Of a DNA stretch of 64,000 bases, positions 1 to 13,545 are shown in pieces. Position 1 is the first letter of the stretch. Each line of letters begins with the position of its first letter. The stretch is from Paulinella micropora. Lineage: Eukaryota > Cercozoa > Imbricatea > Euglyphida. The DNA lies in assembly GCA_009731375.1 (NCBI GenBank), contig BJOX01000021.1:1026662-1090661 (forward strand), given 5' to 3'. Position numbers and translations under genes: made by a program. The notes under the pieces were generated by a model. The model ran no database searches, was not told the origin of the DNA, and worked only from the letters and a program-made list of their open reading frames with translations.

Positions 1-15
1 GAAGAGGAAGAAGAG

Positions 16-47
<32 letters not shown>

Positions 48-226
48 AGAAGAAGAAGAAGAAGAAGAAGAAGAAGAGAAGAAGAAGAAGAAGAAGAAGA
101 AGAAGAAGAAGAAGAAGAAGAAGAAGAAGAAGAAGAAGAAGAAGANNNNNNNNNNNNNNNNNNNNNNNNNNNNNNNNNNNNNNNNNNNNNNNNNNNNNNN
201 NNNNNNNNNNNNNNNNNNNNNNNNNN

Positions 227-260
<34 letters not shown>
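1..260. repeat. (GAA)n/(GAAGAG)n microsatellite, gap, poly(A)
   Basis: A GAA-type trinucleotide tract (1-145) is followed by an 81-base gap (146-226) and a run of A (227-260). There is no coding signal. Confidence 0.95.
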
Positions 261-261
<1 letters not shown>

Positions 262-690
262 CGGACAAGAGGGGAGAAGGAGGGGATGGGAGAGTAAGAG
301 AAGGAACAAGACATACTGAGACAGCTTCTTACCGCTACACGACGAAACTCTATCAGTCGATCTTTACCCTCTGTGGATGCACGCAACACATACACTTAAT
401 TGTTTCCACCGCATCAAAAATCACTGAAAAATAAGACATTTGGTCCCGGCCATAGCAGGATGTTCACTTGACTGTGAAAAGCTGCCATGGACTTGTGACC
501 TTCCCAACTTTTTGCGTGGCCATGGTCACTTTTCACAGTCAAGTGACCACGCTGTTCGGGTCGGGTCCAAATGTCTTACTTTTTCGATGTGGTGGAAATA
601 AATAACACGTACACAGTAATCGAAACATATTCCGGGAATTTGTTTGGAAAATTTCAATACATGTCGACAATCTGCCATGCGATCTTGGTA
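261..690. other. non-repetitive stretch with a foldback element
   Basis: No gene is recognised. The short open frames here have no domain signature. The central part (402-599) is an imperfect palindrome, listed separately. A word around GTGGATGCACGCA near 375 recurs near 800, so the two sides of the CTAT tract share ancestry. Confidence 0.5.
402..599. repeat. imperfect foldback element (family A)
   Basis: The arm starting TTTCCACCGCATC (about 403-415), through TAAGACATTTGG (432-443) and TTCACTTGACTGTGAAAA (463-480), to CCATGG (485-490) is mirrored by CCATGG (520-525), TTTTCACAGTCAAGTGA (530-546), CCAAATGTCTTA (567-578) and GGTGGAAA (591-598). The loop is about 30 bases. The arms carry several mismatches and small indels. 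This could be a MITE-like or foldback element. No target duplication was identified. Confidence 0.6.
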
Positions 691-735
691 CTATATCTAT
701 CTATCTACCTATCTATCTATCTATTTATCTATCTA

Positions 736-785
<50 letters not shown>

Positions 786-797
786 CCTACCTACCTC
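691..797. repeat. (CTAT)n microsatellite
   Basis: A tetranucleotide tract that grades into CTAC at its 3' end. Confidence 0.95.
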
Positions 798-1156
798 CGT
801 GGATGCACGCAGCACCTATACTGTAAGCAGGGGAAAGGGATGGAGGCAACAGAGGGGCAGTATATGGTGCATGTATAACGGCAATAGAAGAGAAGTGGAA
901 TGGGGCATACAGGCGAAACCGTGGCCTGTGGATGCGACAAACAGGTAAAAGAGGGGAAAGAAATGGGGCATGCAGGCAATAGATAGGATCTCATGAACCG
1001 GCGCGCAACTCTTACCGCAAGCATTGGGAAAACGGTCGCAAAGCGGAGACGTTGCAAAAAGTGTGGTCTACACCTATCTATCTATCTTTACCTATCTATC
1101 TTATCGACAAAATGAAGAAGTTGCAAACGAAGATTGCAAAAAAGTCGCTACTTTGA
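798..1156. other. unique sequence, no gene seen
   Basis: There is a short CTAT tract at 1069-1098. I find no supported gene; the open frames are short and lack recognisable motifs. Confidence 0.5.
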
Positions 1157-1400
1157 GGAAATCTGCCAGTCGATCATGATTTCCTTTCTTCTGTAACAGA
1201 CTGCTATGAAATCTGCCAGTCGATTTTTTTTTGCTTTCTCTACTTACTTCATGTAACAGCTTAACAACTGCAACTGCAAGGATTGTATTTTATCTTCTCT
1301 ACTTACTTCATGTAACAGCTTAACAACTGCAAGGATTGTATTTTATCTTCTCTACTTACTTCATGTAACAGCTTAACAACTGCAAGGATTGTATTTTATC
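1157..1400. repeat. tandem duplications, including a 53-bp unit x3
   Basis: A word beginning GAAATCTGCCAGTCGAT occurs twice (near 1158 and 1208). A unit starting TTCTCTACTTACTTCATG then repeats at 1236, 1295 and 1348. The last two copies are exactly 53 bp, and the first carries a 6-base insertion (CAACTG). The array abuts a GC-rich hairpin element. Confidence 0.85.
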
Positions 1401-1530
1401 GGTCACCTCCACAACGTGTGGTCAGGTTACCGGTAAAACTACATATGCGGCGCGCCAAATTTGACGTGTTTTGCGGGCTCGCCAGCCCGGCTCGCCCGCA
1501 AAACACGTCAAATTTGTGGCTAGCCGGATA
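1401..1530 (+). repeat. GC-rich hairpin element, family B copy 1
   Basis: There is a perfect 22-bp stem (1457-1478 paired with 1494-1515, core TTTGACGTGTTTTGCGGGC) around a 15-base GC-rich loop. Outside the stem lie GGCGCGCC on one side and GCTAGC on the other. Upstream comes a conserved lead TGTGGTCAGGTTACCGGT (about 1419-1436). Related copies lie at 30509-30660 (same strand) and 43968-44120 (opposite strand). It is probably a non-autonomous mobile or structured element. Confidence 0.75.
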
Positions 1531-1535
1531 ATATG

Positions 1536-2110
1536 ATATTACGCTATGTGTATGAAGAAAAGAAGACCAGCCAGCTCAATGAAGCCCACGGGCATAAATC
1601 CGGTCGATTGGCCTGCCGCAAACAAATAGGCAGGCAAAACGGCTTCACAACAAAACTGTACATCTAATACATGCTGGCTTGGCGAACGGCTCGTTTCAAG
1701 CTCTGAAGAAAAATAACATTTGAACGTCCCCATTGGGAGAAAAAAAGAAAAAGAAAAGTAAAAAAAAACACACACACACACACACTTGAACGTCCCCAGT
1801 TGGAAAAAAAAAAAAAAAAAAAAAAAAGCNNNNNNNNNNNNNNNNNNNNNNNNNNNNNNNNNNNNNNNNNNNNNNNNNNNNNNNNNNNNNNNNNNNNNNN
1901 NNNNNNNNNNNNNNNNNNNNNNNNNNNNNNNNNNNNNNNNNNNNNNNNNNCCCCCCCCCCCCCCCCCCCCTTTTCTATCATACCCTCGGCGATATCAACA
2001 TTAAAGGATTATTTGAAAGCTTTGAAAACTTTGCAGACTTTGGAAATTAAGCGTATGTGTGTATTTTTTGCACATATAACCTGTTTCTGCCTCTAAGCGG
2101 CTGTATAGAT
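1536..2110. other. unique sequence with gap and poly(C)
   Basis: 1536-1800 is non-repetitive with no recognised product. Poly(A) near 1804-1826, a gap at 1829-1950 and poly(C) at 1951-1970 follow. 1971-2110 is unique and without a supported gene. Confidence 0.6.
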
Positions 2111-3110
<1,000 letters not shown>

Positions 3111-3492
3111 ATTCACCCACCCACACACATGCACGCTCAATGTACACACTAAACCTGAGGTGAGTTGATCTCTCTCCAGAAGCACCACGTCTTTGCAGCC
3201 CTAAGCCAACAACAACAAAAGCCAACAATAATCATAAGGTTGATGATGTTACTAATACAGACAGCATGTCTTTTGCGATCCAACCCCCCCCCCCCNNNNN
3301 NNNNNATAATTAACTAAAACAAGAAGGATGTCTGGTAAGCCCTTTGCAAACAACGACAAAAACAACAATAATAATGATGAGATTATGACTAAGACAAGCA
3401 AAACTGAGCTACAAACAATAAAAATAGTCATCATGATAATGACAATATTATAACAACAACAATCTTTGTCTAACATAAGTCAGGAACAGCAA

Positions 3493-3548
<56 letters not shown>

Positions 3549-3549
3549 C

Positions 3550-3614
<65 letters not shown>

Positions 3615-3648
3615 TAACAACACAACATAAGAGTAGCAGCATGTTTTA

Positions 3649-3723
<75 letters not shown>
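3111..3723. repeat. dispersed short word plus (AAT)n tracts
   Basis: A degenerate word of the type CATCTTTGCAACCCTAAGCCAACAACAACA recurs near 3186, 3336, 3462, 4493 and 4650, separated by A-rich spacers. (AAT)n tracts occupy 3493-3612 and 3647-3723. A 10-base gap lies at 3296-3305, next to poly(C). Confidence 0.7.
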
Positions 3724-4291
3724 ATATCTGAGGCGTACTGATGCAGCTAATGACATATCCTCAACGGACATAAGCCTCCAATACCCTTGTTCGAGGTCCT
3801 CCACCCCCCCGTGTCAGTCTCTCGCCTGATGATCGGGGCCACCGATGGAGCTCCTGAGGGCAAGACTGCACTAAGCCGAGGTTATTCCGCAGTCCCAGCA
3901 ACGCGTTAAACTGTGACGCCAACTCATAACCCTTTGGTGGTAGATGCTGGGGAGGAGGGTCGTTGCGCGCGTTAAAGATCTTAAACTCCGTATATGCTGG
4001 TTGATAGCCCAGGACCCAGCAGACACCAGATTGTTATGGGTGGGGTTTCGAGGCAGCTCTAGCAACCGCGCTTGGTGTATGCACTTGCACATTCGGTGAC
4101 GTCTTGCAAGAGGTTGCTGGGACTGCGGAATAACCTCGGCTTAGTGCAGTCTTGCCCTCAGGAGCTCCATCGGTGGCCCCGATCATCAGGCGAGAGACTG
4201 ACACGGGGGGGTGGAGGACCTCGAACAAGGGTATTGGAGGCTTATGTCCGTTGAGGATATGCCATTAGCTGCATCAGTACGCCTCAGATAT
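3724..4291. repeat. long, nearly perfect inverted repeat (179-bp arms)
   Basis: The left arm (3724-3902) and right arm (4113-4291) are reverse complements, with one mismatch found by eye (an A/G difference near 3752). The loop is 210 bases. The pairing continues outward: the left arm is preceded by (TAA)n and the right arm is followed by (TTA)n. No transposase frame is present in the loop. It is either a foldback element or an inverted duplication that captured its flanking microsatellite. Confidence 0.85.
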
Positions 4292-4292
4292 G

Positions 4293-4349
<57 letters not shown>

Positions 4350-4398
4350 GTCTTGGCAACCCGTTATCAGCAACAGCAACAGAAATAATGATGATAAG

Positions 4399-4438
<40 letters not shown>

Positions 4439-4919
4439 ATCTCTCTATCTATCTATCTATCAAGACATAACAACACAACAATTAGCAGCCCATCTTTGCA
4501 ACCCTGAGCCAACCACAACAAAACAACAATAACAATTATGATGGGAATATAACAACAATAATAATGATGATGGGAATGTAACCTACGCCAATGACAAAAA
4601 CAACACATGATGATGGTAGTATTATAACAACAACAATCAAGTAACAGCGCATCTTTGCAACCTTACGTCAGACGCAGTAACAGCAACAAAAATAGTGATG
4701 ATCTACATCTATATCTATATCTATATCTATATCTATGTCTATATCTATATCAATATCAATATCAATATCAATATCTATATCTATATCTATATCTATATCT
4801 ATATCTATATCTATATCTATATCTATATCTGTATCTGTATCTGTATCTATATCTGTATCTATATCTACATCTATATCAATTTGAGCAAAGCCATAAGTTA
4901 CAGTAACATCATCAGACAT
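4292..4919. repeat. (ATT)n, (CTAT)n and (ATCTAT)n with short spacers
   Basis: (ATT)n covers 4294-4349, CTAT 4398-4461 and a hexanucleotide ATCTAT-type tract 4702-4878. The spacers carry the dispersed word described at 3111-3723. No gene is seen. Confidence 0.85.
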
Positions 4920-6332
<1,413 letters not shown>

Positions 6333-6563
6333 GAAATATCGACTAATGTCAGAAAAAGGAGCTTCTGATTTCGTCAACCAGGAAGTCTGTGGGTAAAGTA
6401 TTAACCCGATGCCCAGCTAAGCCGTGATGTTTGCACGGAAGGGACTGATACAGGCAATACCAAAGCTCCCTAGTACCAGGCGGGGCCAGGGCTCGTTCCA
6501 TAAAGCGCCCCTTGCAGAACGAGCTCCCACCTCCATTACAGAGGGCCCAGTAAGCAGATGGAG
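6333..6563 (-). repeat. dispersed repeat X, copy 1
   Basis: 6333-6513 is closely matched by 40658-40833. Read on the minus strand, its 3' end runs ...CGATATTTCAT directly into (CTAT)n. That is what a non-LTR retrotransposon with a tetranucleotide tail would look like. The second copy stops short at its 5' side, consistent with 5' truncation. The copy here runs into a 945-base gap (6564-7508). I could not assign a protein domain to it. Confidence 0.6.
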
Positions 6564-7526
6564 NNNNNNNNNNNNNNNNNNNNNNNNNNNNNNNNNNNNN
6601 NNNNNNNNNNNNNNNNNNNNNNNNNNNNNNNNNNNNNNNNNNNNNNNNNNNNNNNNNNNNNNNNNNNNNNNNNNNNNNNNNNNNNNNNNNNNNNNNNNNN
6701 NNNNNNNNNNNNNNNNNNNNNNNNNNNNNNNNNNNNNNNNNNNNNNNNNNNNNNNNNNNNNNNNNNNNNNNNNNNNNNNNNNNNNNNNNNNNNNNNNNNN
6801 NNNNNNNNNNNNNNNNNNNNNNNNNNNNNNNNNNNNNNNNNNNNNNNNNNNNNNNNNNNNNNNNNNNNNNNNNNNNNNNNNNNNNNNNNNNNNNNNNNNN
6901 NNNNNNNNNNNNNNNNNNNNNNNNNNNNNNNNNNNNNNNNNNNNNNNNNNNNNNNNNNNNNNNNNNNNNNNNNNNNNNNNNNNNNNNNNNNNNNNNNNNN
7001 NNNNNNNNNNNNNNNNNNNNNNNNNNNNNNNNNNNNNNNNNNNNNNNNNNNNNNNNNNNNNNNNNNNNNNNNNNNNNNNNNNNNNNNNNNNNNNNNNNNN
7101 NNNNNNNNNNNNNNNNNNNNNNNNNNNNNNNNNNNNNNNNNNNNNNNNNNNNNNNNNNNNNNNNNNNNNNNNNNNNNNNNNNNNNNNNNNNNNNNNNNNN
7201 NNNNNNNNNNNNNNNNNNNNNNNNNNNNNNNNNNNNNNNNNNNNNNNNNNNNNNNNNNNNNNNNNNNNNNNNNNNNNNNNNNNNNNNNNNNNNNNNNNNN
7301 NNNNNNNNNNNNNNNNNNNNNNNNNNNNNNNNNNNNNNNNNNNNNNNNNNNNNNNNNNNNNNNNNNNNNNNNNNNNNNNNNNNNNNNNNNNNNNNNNNNN
7401 NNNNNNNNNNNNNNNNNNNNNNNNNNNNNNNNNNNNNNNNNNNNNNNNNNNNNNNNNNNNNNNNNNNNNNNNNNNNNNNNNNNNNNNNNNNNNNNNNNNN
7501 NNNNNNNNAGACAGAGATAGATAGAT

Positions 7527-7770
7527 GGGATGTCGCAAAGGAACGCAGTTTCACATCAAACAATAATTTGTGTACTGTGCATGTGTCCGGGATGGGAATC
7601 ACGGGTAGACTGTGTTCTGGAAAAAGAAGAGGAGGAAGGACGTTGAAGAAAAAGGCAATCTAGGAATGGAGAGTGGGAGGATAAGGAAGAAGAGAAAGAA
7701 AAGGAAGCCGTTAGTCCAAGTGTTTTGAGCACCGTAAGCTTGCGCAAGCTACAATGATGACATTGTATGA
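7527..7770 (-). repeat. dispersed repeat Y, copy 1
   Basis: Almost identical to the end of the window (63743-64000). On the minus strand its 3' end is ...GCGACATCCCAT followed by (CTAT)n. It lies directly 3' (minus sense) of the nuclease-like relic at 7823-8272, so it is plausibly the 3' untranslated end of that non-LTR element. A 63-residue open frame is conserved in both copies but has no recognised domain. Confidence 0.6.
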
Positions 7771-7822
7771 GGCCTAAACCCCCGCAGGGACCTAGCCCGG
7801 GCTATGCAACACTGGACGGCTA

Positions 7823-8272
7823 TGATGGAATGCAGTCACCAATACGGACTAGAGGAAGATTAGTCCAATTTTTGACTGCACAGGAGCGATAAATCGCAAA
7901 AGAGCAACGAGCTACGCAGGAGAATAGCTTGAAGCAAAGGGATTTGGATTGGGGATGGGAAAAACCCAAGGCGCGGAAACATCGATGAACAGAGAACGAT
8001 ACCATGCCGCGAGCCCCGCATTCGATTGGTCGAAGGTGGCAGGTCCATCCGTTGTCCTCGATTTGAGATTTGAGCTCGTTGTATCGGTTGGTCTTGTATG
8101 CTCGTGCGTCAAGGATGTTTTCCTCGACCGGGCACGTTAGCTCGATCAGAATACATATCTTGGTAGACAGTGACCAGACAACGATATCGGCGGAGGTCAG
8201 TGACACAAATGTGGACAGGAAAGGCTTGCTCAGAACCGGTGTATTGGGTTTGGAGTTGCCAATCGTTTGCAG
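7823..8272 (-). pseudogene. non-LTR retrotransposon C-terminal nuclease-like fragment
   Basis: The minus-strand frame reads ...SADIVVWSLSTK, then ICILIELTCPVEEN, then a stretch ending NRYNELKSQIEDNGW, then RPIECGARG, and ends at a stop near 7820. The spacing resembles the PD-(D/E)XK-type nuclease region found at the C-terminus of restriction-like-endonuclease non-LTR retrotransposons (a PDxVxWS-like motif, then IELTxPxEE, then a GW/VExGxRG block). Here P-D is A-D. The 5' side is lost in a GATA microsatellite and no reverse transcriptase is visible, so this is a truncated relic. Repeat Y lies immediately downstream in minus sense and may be its 3' UTR. Family assignment rests on motif memory, not a search. 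Confidence 0.5.
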
Positions 8273-8361
<89 letters not shown>

Positions 8362-8937
8362 NNNNNNNNNNNNNNNNNNNNNNNNNNNNNNNNNNNNNNN
8401 NNNNNNNNNNNNNNNNNNNNNNNNNNNNNNNNNNNNNNNNNNNNNNNNNNNNNNNNNNNNNNNNNNNNNNNNNNNNNNNNNNNNNNNNNNNNNNNNNNNN
8501 NNNNNNNNNNNNNNNNNNNNNNNNNNNNNNNNNNNNNNNNNNNNNNNNNNNNNNNNNNNNNNNNNNNNNNNNNNNNNNNNNNNNNNNNNNNNNNNNNNNN
8601 NNNNNNNNNNNNNNNNNNNNNNNNNNNNNNNNNNNNNNNNNNNNNNNNNNNNNNNNNNNNNNNNNNNNNNNNNNNNNNNNNNNNNNNNNNNNNNNNNNNN
8701 NNNNNNNNNNNNNNNNNNNNNNNNNNNNNNNNNNNNNNNNNNNNNNNNNNNNNNNNNNNNNNNNNNNNNNNNNNNNNNNNNNNNNNNNNNNNNNNNNNNN
8801 NNNNNNNNNNNNNNNNNNNNNNNNNNNNNNNNNNNNNNNNNNNNNNNNNNNNNNNNNNNNNNNNNNNNNNNNNNNNNNNNNNNNNNNNNNNNNNNNNNNN
8901 NNNNNNNNNNNNNGGGGGGGGGGGGGGGGGGGGGGGG
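8273..8937. repeat. (GATA)n, 552-base gap, poly(G)
   Basis: GATA runs from 8273 to 8361, a gap from 8362 to 8913, and a G run from 8914 to 8937. Confidence 0.95.
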
Positions 8938-9899
8938 TATGAGGGGGGACCTCCTCCAACAACGACGACCTTTGCTTCGGAAGGGAGATCCGGTGAGAGA
9001 GGAGGTGAGGCATGTTCAGCTGAAGTCAGCCAACGGCGAGGGAGACTGGACGAGAGTACTGACGAGGGCAACCAGGTAGACCTTGTCTAGAGACCAGACA
9101 TGAAGACATTCAGGGTACATACGATTTATCACTGGATAAGAGAAAACAAAGCGAGTATGGAGAATGCCATCCTGATGATGCGGTTGTTGTTTGCTTGGTT
9201 TGTTGTTGATACGTGATGGCATCTTCGATGCAAAATTCGATGCAAAGGATGTAGATAATATAATGGATCTTTGACTGGAACGTGCAAACACTCAGTGCAC
9301 CTGTGCAGCCGCCGCACCAAACAGGACCGATCCCTTCTGCCCTGCTCTCCTGAGCATGATGCTTCCCTGGATCAAACAGGAAATCGAGTTTTTAACCTGA
9401 AGGAAACGTTGGAGAGACAAAGATGTGGAGGAAAACAAAATTTTGAAGAGTATGGCCCTGAGAGGACAAGTCGGTATTTTTGAATGTCCGGCCAAAGGTT
9501 AAAACAAGTGAGGGAAGTGTGGTTCTCAACCAGAAGCCAAACATCTTTTGTTGGGTGTTCTTCTTTCTAGATCTCTTTCTGTGTAGACATCGAATGTGTG
9601 TCTTCATGAAGCGTTTTCCCGTACGTGATTTTTGTAGAGACGCTTGAATTACTGAATAAGCACATCCAGCGCAATTTCGTGTTGTGCAACAAAAAAAGTT
9701 CTGCACCTATACTGCAGAAGATGCCATTAGAAATAAACTTGACAAATCGTTCATCGATGTAGATTCCTGTCCTTTTCACAATGCGGACAAACATAGATCT
9801 AATCTCCCTGCTTCCTGCGTTTCCGCTATGAAAACGTTATTGTGTCCAATACATACTACAATAATATCATGATGGGGCGACATACAAACCCACGTGCAC

Positions 9900-9900
<1 letters not shown>
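8938..9900. other. unique sequence, no supported gene
   Basis: Non-repetitive, moderate GC. Open frames up to about 100 codons occur on both strands but overlap one another and show no motif I recognise. Part may belong to the degraded non-LTR element to its left. Confidence 0.4.
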
Positions 9901-11003
<1,103 letters not shown>

Positions 11004-11250
11004 GTAAAGGGTAAAGATACATTAATCATATTTACATACTTATTCTTTCGCCACACATAAGGGTTATGGGCGGTGGGGAGCGCGTGCCATCAGCACGTTT
11101 GAGCTAAAAAGATACCCCTGTCATCCTTATTTCGGATCGTATCTCACACATACCATTTGAAATAAGCGTCCCATATGCACCCCTTATACCGGAGTCTAAT
11201 GAGTCAAAGTACTCACCGCCGGTGTTACATATTCTACCCTGTATTGTTAC
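11004..11250 (+). repeat. direct repeat D, copy 2
   Basis: Diverged second copy of 10130-10400, with scattered substitutions and small indels. No gene is seen inside either copy. Confidence 0.75.
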
Positions 11251-11560
11251 TATATTTATAAATCATAATCATGCTTTTCTGTCTATTTCTCTCTTTCTCT
11301 TTTTCTTTCCTATTCTATTCCCCCCCCCCCCCTNNNNNNNNNNCTTTATGTATTATTAAAAACATACTCTCTCTCTCTCCTCTCCTCTCTCTCTCTCTCT
11401 CTCCTTCTCTCCTCTCTCTCTCTCTATATATATATATATTATATATATATACTATATATATGTATATATAGTAATATTTTTATATATATGCATATATTCC
11501 TTTCTTTTTTTTTTTTTTTGGCTCTCTCTCTCTCTCTCTCTCTCTCTCCCTATCTCCTCT
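11251..11560. repeat. low-complexity CT/TA/T tracts with a gap
   Basis: Poly(C) is followed by a 10-base gap (11334-11343), then CT, TA, T and CT tracts. The last ends in a pyrimidine-rich CTCTCCTCTAG at 11561-11570. Confidence 0.85.
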
Positions 11561-11570
11561 CTCCTCTAGA

Positions 11571-12451
11571 TTGGTATCCCTGTAAGTGGACTTCATTTCA
11601 GGAAGTCGTCTTTGGCTGAACGGAGGTTTGATGTCGCTTCTGTTTGAAAACGAAGAAAACCCCACTTGCCATCTTGGCGTGAGCGTCGGTTTGGTATCTG
11701 ACTACCTACCTACCTACCTACCTACCTACCTACCTACCTATCGGTCTATCTACCTACCTACCTACCTACCTACTTACCTACCTATCTGTCTATCTATCTA
11801 TCTATCTATCTATCTACCTACCTACCTATCTGTCTATCATCACAAGGAGGTTTCACGCTCGCGTCTTTTATCTCAACATACGATAATAATGTTCGTCGTA
11901 TTATCATTATTATCGTATTACATCATTCCACATACCCATTACATGTGTCATTACAGTATATTATAACATTTGATTGTATTGCATTATGCACGATACGTTT
12001 TTAAATTACATTATTTTATAATATATTTGTATCCTATCATATCATATGAGAGTATTATTGCACGATATGATATGTGACCTAGCAATTATCTTATTTTGTG
12101 GAAGGTTGGTTTTATACTTGTGTCTTTTATCATGACATAGCAAAGAAAGAAGGAAGAAAGGAAGGAGAAAGAAAGAAAGAAAGAAAGCAGGACGGAACGA
12201 GGGAAGGACGAAAACAACGAAGGAAGGAAGGAACGATGGAAGAAAGGAAGGAAGGAAGGAAGGATAACTCATGAAACCAGTATGATGTTGATAACGATAA
12301 ACGAAGAAGATGCCGATGGATGATGATGATGATGATGGTGATGATGGTGATGGTGATGATGATGATGGTGATGGTGAGTGATGGTGATGATGATGATGAT
12401 GATGATAATGATGGTGATGATGATGGTGATGATGATGATGATGATGATGAC

Positions 12452-12488
<37 letters not shown>

Positions 12489-12599
12489 CCATTATGATGA
12501 TGACGATGATGCCAATGATGATGATGATGGATGCTGATTATTACTATCATTAATGAATGTACTATGTATGTGTTATCTATCTATCTATCTATCTATCTA

Positions 12600-12635
<36 letters not shown>

Positions 12636-12660
12636 TCTGTCTGTCTATCTATCTTTCTAG
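11571..12660. other. spacer with relics of the 12.66-kb exon-like unit
   Basis: Contains CTAC/CTAT (11701-11834), GAAA/GGAA (12140-12263), (GAT)n (12318-12538) and CTAT/CTGT (12577-12656) tracts. Two short pieces, starting GGTTTCACGCT at 11850 and GGTTGGTTTTATACTTGTG at 12104, resemble the start of the candidate exon at 12661. They translate to similar hydrophobic strings (GGFTLASFIS and VGFILVSFIM) before losing the frame. Confidence 0.45.
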
Positions 12661-12734
12661 GTTGGTTTCACGCTGGTATCTTTCATCACGACTGTCACTG
12701 TGCTGGTTGAAGTGATTGATAACGTCGTCAACAA
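12661..12734 (+). CDS. candidate hydrophobic exon, copy 1 (fullest)
   Basis: The piece lies between a pyrimidine-rich tract ending TTTCTAG (3' splice-like) and GTGAGTAC (5' splice-like, CAA|GTGAGT). In the frame starting GTT it encodes VGFTLVSFITTVTVLV followed by EVIDNVVN, about 24 residues. This is long enough and hydrophobic enough for one membrane helix, with a charged C-terminal flank. The last 57 nt recur three more times downstream with the donor-like site intact. I recognise no family. It could instead be a minisatellite unit. Support is the splice-like borders and the mainly synonymous differences among copies. Confidence 0.4.
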
Positions 12735-12767
12735 GTGAGTACAGAGAGAGAGAGACAAACACACACA

Positions 12768-12822
<55 letters not shown>

Positions 12823-12823
<1 letters not shown>

Positions 12824-12879
12824 TCTTTCATCACGACAGTCACTGTGCTGGTTGAGGTGATTGATAACGTCGTGAACAA
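12823..12879 (+). CDS. candidate exon copy 2
   Basis: Matches 12678-12734 with three substitutions, all at third codon positions and synonymous in the frame used (T, E and V codons). The donor-like CAAGTGAGTAC is kept. The upstream sequence is (AG)n rather than a pyrimidine tract, so an acceptor is not convincing. Confidence 0.3.
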
Positions 12880-12896
12880 GTGAGTACACAGAGAGA

Positions 12897-12934
<38 letters not shown>

Positions 12935-12938
<4 letters not shown>

Positions 12939-12988
12939 TTCATCACGACTGTCACTCTGCTGGTTGAAGTTGATAACGTCGTGAACAA
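12935..12988 (+). CDS. candidate exon copy 3 (3-nt deletion)
   Basis: Differs by one conservative change (V to L), one synonymous change and a deletion of exactly 3 nt that keeps the frame (EVID becomes EVD). The donor-like site is intact. Confidence 0.3.
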
Positions 12989-13038
12989 GTGAGTACAGCG
13001 AGACAGAGAGAGAGAGAGACAGAGACACAGACAGACAG

Positions 13039-13107
<69 letters not shown>

Positions 13108-13174
13108 CAGAGACAGAGACAGACACACACACACACACACACAGAGGGAGAGAGAGAGAGAGATAGAGAGAGAG

Positions 13175-13231
13175 ATCTTTCATAACGACAGTCACTGTGC
13201 TGGTTGAGGTGATTGATAACGTTGTGAACAA
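13175..13231 (+). CDS. candidate exon copy 4
   Basis: Five substitutions relative to copy 1, all third-position and synonymous (I, T, E, V and V codons). The donor-like CAAGTGAGTAC is intact. The surrounding DNA is AG and CA microsatellite. Confidence 0.3.
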
Positions 13232-13251
13232 GTGAGTACACACGTAGAGAG

Positions 13252-13545
<294 letters not shown>

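Noticed and set aside
1457-1515. GC-rich hairpin as a bacterial-type terminator
   Set aside because: Eukaryotic context, no T tract, and three dispersed copies with a conserved lead; better explained as a repeat element.
6349-7602. Open frames spanning assembly gaps
   Set aside because: They consist mostly of unknown bases; continuity is an artefact.
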